From Bacteroidales bacterium UBA1237 (lineage in GTDB: Bacteria > Bacteroidota > Bacteroidia > Bacteroidales > UBA932): DNA of 7,168 nucleotides. The stretch is taken from assembly GCA_002308935.1 (NCBI GenBank), contig DBWN01000208.1:1-7168 (forward strand). Reading direction: 5' to 3'. Below the pieces are notes generated by a model. That model saw only the letters and a program-made list of their open reading frames with translations. It was not told the DNA's origin and did not search any database. A program made the position numbers and the translations under genes. Shown in pieces: positions 5,661 through 7,168 of this stretch; within the stretch, counting starts at the first letter, position 1; each line of letters begins with the position of its first letter.

Positions 5661-7094
5661 ATGAAGAAGTTATTTTTACCGCTTTTGCTTTTGCTGATCC
5701 CGTTGGTGTGCTTTTCAAAGGTCGTCCCGAATAACCTGATAGGCGACAATATGGTTCTGCAGAGAAATACCGAGGTGCGTCTTTGGGGTACGGCCGCCCC
5801 GGGCAGACAGGTGAGGGTCACTCCCTCATGGACGAGTGCTGTTTTCTCCGCAACGGCCGACAGGAACGGAAGATTCCTTGTGAAAGTGACCACTCCCGAT
5901 GCGAGCATGACTCCGTATTCAATCACCTTCAATGACGGTGAAGGTGCTGTCAGAGTTGACAATGTGCTTATCGGAGAAGTCTGGATAGCCGGTGGGCAGA
6001 GCAATATGGAAATGCCGGTCAGGGGATTCGACAACTGTCCTGTGGAGGATTACGCCGAAGTGGTGGCTGATGCCGGATGGGACGGAGCGATAAGGTATGC
6101 CAAGATTCCTTCAATCATGAGCATGGAACCAGTTGAGAACGCCGAGACAAGATGGATTGTCACCTCACCGGAGACAGTCATGTGGCAGAGCGCGACCGCT
6201 TATTTCTTCGCAAGGATGCTTTCCCGCACTCTCGGAATCCCTGTCGGCATCATCGAAGCCAACAAAGGAGGTTCCAGGGTGGAAAGCTGGTTGACGAAGG
6301 AAAACCTGGAGAAATACACCACGATGAAGCTGGACGAGAAATCAATCATGGTAGATTGGACCGAGGAATGGAGCCGTCCTTTGGTCTGGGGCAATGGAAC
6401 ATTCAATCCCGTCCTCAATTATACTGTAGCCGGAATCATCTTCTATCAGGGATGCTCGAATGTCGGAGCTCCCGGGGATGAATATTCCCGTCTTCTGGAG
6501 ATCCTTGTGCGCCAATGGAGGGAACAGATCGGCCTTGGGGACATCCCGTTTTATTATGTTGAGATCGCTCCATACGCATACAATACAGTCGACGGAACTG
6601 GAGGAGCGTACCTCAGGGAACAGCAGTTCAAAGCTGCTGCGCTCATCCCTGACAGCGGTATGGTCTGCACCAATGATTGTGTTTATCCTTATGAAACCGG
6701 ACAGATCCATCCTGCACAGAAACGAAAGGTAGGGGAGAGGTTGGCTGCGATGGCACTGAACAGACATTACGGGAAGAAGTATTTCGAGGCGGATTATCCG
6801 ACGTTCAAAGAGATGAAAATCGAGTCAGGTCAGATTTCCATCACATTCGACCATATGACGGGTGGAGTCAACCGCCTTTCCGGAATTGAAGGATTCGAGG
6901 TGGCTGGCGAAGACAGGGTCTTCCATAAAGCCTCCGCTTCATACAAGCCCTACACTAACAATCAGGTGATAGTCACTTGTCCCGAAGTTGAGAAGCCGGT
7001 CGCTGTCAGGTACTGTTTCAGGGATTTCCTTATGGGGAACCTCAAGAACGCCGTTGGCCTTCCGGTGATCCCGTTCAGGACTGACGACTGGTAG
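5661..7094 (+). CDS. Exported sialate O-acetylesterase-like SGNH esterase
   Basis: A 477-residue exported carbohydrate esterase of the SASA/SGNH type, which removes O-acetyl groups from sialic acids or other acetylated glycans, probably in the periplasm or at the cell surface. The start is ATG 5661, giving a clear signal peptide (MKKLFLPLLLLLIPLVCFS, likely cut after S19); a longer frame to GTG 5559 would bury it and start upstream of the promoter. Residues about 20-100 form a beta domain beginning NLIGDNMVLQR, typical of the family. The catalytic core holds GQSNM (112-116, nucleophile S114), NKGGSRVESW (201-210), FYQGCSN (261-267) and IHP with H350 as the likely catalytic His, with D339 upstream. 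The ending PFRTDDW matches the family C-terminus. FYQGCSN has Cys where relatives often have Glu (YQGESN). No SusC/SusD, sialidase or other glycan genes are visible, so the true substrate is open. It has its own promoter and is divergent from the 117-residue gene. Confidence 0.9.
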   Translation: MKKLFLPLLLLLIPLVCFSKVVPNNLIGDNMVLQRNTEVRLWGTAAPGRQVRVTPSWTSAVFSATADRNGRFLVKVTTPDASMTPYSITFNDGEGAVRVDNVLIGEVWIAGGQSNMEMPVRGFDNCPVEDYAEVVADAGWDGAIRYAKIPSIMSMEPVENAETRWIVTSPETVMWQSATAYFFARMLSRTLGIPVGIIEANKGGSRVESWLTKENLEKYTTMKLDEKSIMVDWTEEWSRPLVWGNGTFNPVLNYTVAGIIFYQGCSNVGAPGDEYSRLLEILVRQWREQIGLGDIPFYYVEIAPYAYNTVDGTGGAYLREQQFKAAALIPDSGMVCTNDCVYPYETGQIHPAQKRKVGERLAAMALNRHYGKKYFEADYPTFKEMKIESGQISITFDHMTGGVNRLSGIEGFEVAGEDRVFHKASASYKPYTNNQVIVTCPEVEKPVAVRYCFRDFLMGNLKNAVGLPVIPFRTDDW

Positions 7095-7096
7095 GT

Positions 7097-7168
7097 TCAC
7101 TCTTTCTCTTCCATGAAGAGCTGACCTTTGACATACTCCAGTCCCTTTGTCGCGAAATTGTATCCTTC
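7097..7168 (-). CDS. 3' end of a convergent minus-strand gene (partial)
   Basis: Read on the minus strand from the window edge, the frame gives EGYNFATKGLEYVKGQLF then MEEKE and TGA at 7099-7097. Only 23 residues are visible, too few for a family call. The composition is protein-like (charged, helix-prone end) and the stop lies 2 bp past the esterase stop, matching the tight convergent packing seen at 564/574. It could also be chance, since a 72-base open frame is not significant by itself. Confidence 0.45.
   Translation of the reverse strand, partial: EGYNFATKGLEYVKGQLFMEEKE

Noticed and set aside
5661..5720. Lipoprotein signal on the esterase (Cys17)
   Set aside because: The residues before Cys17 (P-L-V) lack the small residue at -1 needed for a lipobox; signal peptidase I cleavage after S19 fits better.
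5661..7094. Polysaccharide utilisation locus
   Set aside because: No SusC/SusD pair, glycoside hydrolase or regulator is within the window; the esterase alone is not enough to claim one.

Overview
The window looks like chromosomal DNA from a Bacteroidota bacterium, most likely of the order Bacteroidales. The grounds are -7 elements of the TAnnTTTG type upstream of the genes, start codons without clear Shine-Dalgarno sequences, an exported sialate-O-acetylesterase-type enzyme of a kind common in this group, and a secreted 17-residue-repeat protein resembling the Bacteroides 'beta-flower' proteins. No rRNA, tRNA, CRISPR array, insertion sequence, integrase or phage gene was seen. Coding density is high and the gene tails are packed tightly.

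Layout, left to right. Positions 1-564 (+) hold the 3' part of a GNAT acetyltransferase gene whose start lies outside the window. It converges, with 9 bp between, on a minus-strand pair: a 1347-residue SNF2-family ATPase (1028-5071) followed 7 bp downstream by a small exported tandem-repeat protein (574-1020). Upstream of the ATPase on the same strand is an unrecognised 117-residue gene (5148-5501). It is separated from the ATPase by a 76-bp gap that holds a terminator-like hairpin directly abutting a TATATTTG promoter element. A 159-bp divergent intergenic region (5502-5660) carries promoter elements for the unknown gene (-) and for an exported SGNH/sialate-O-acetylesterase-like enzyme (+, 5661-7094). 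The last 72 bases are the 3' end of another minus-strand gene that converges on the esterase with a 2-bp gap.

Functionally the genes do not form an obvious pathway. The ATPase is a cytoplasmic DNA (or protein-DNA complex) translocase. The repeat protein and the esterase are exported, and the acetyltransferase is cytoplasmic. The most unusual items are the long N-terminal extension of the SNF2 ATPase, which replaces the SWIM zinc finger common in bacterial relatives, and the apparent co-transcription of that ATPase with a secreted, near-perfectly repeated small protein. No convincing known or new defence system can be supported from this window alone.
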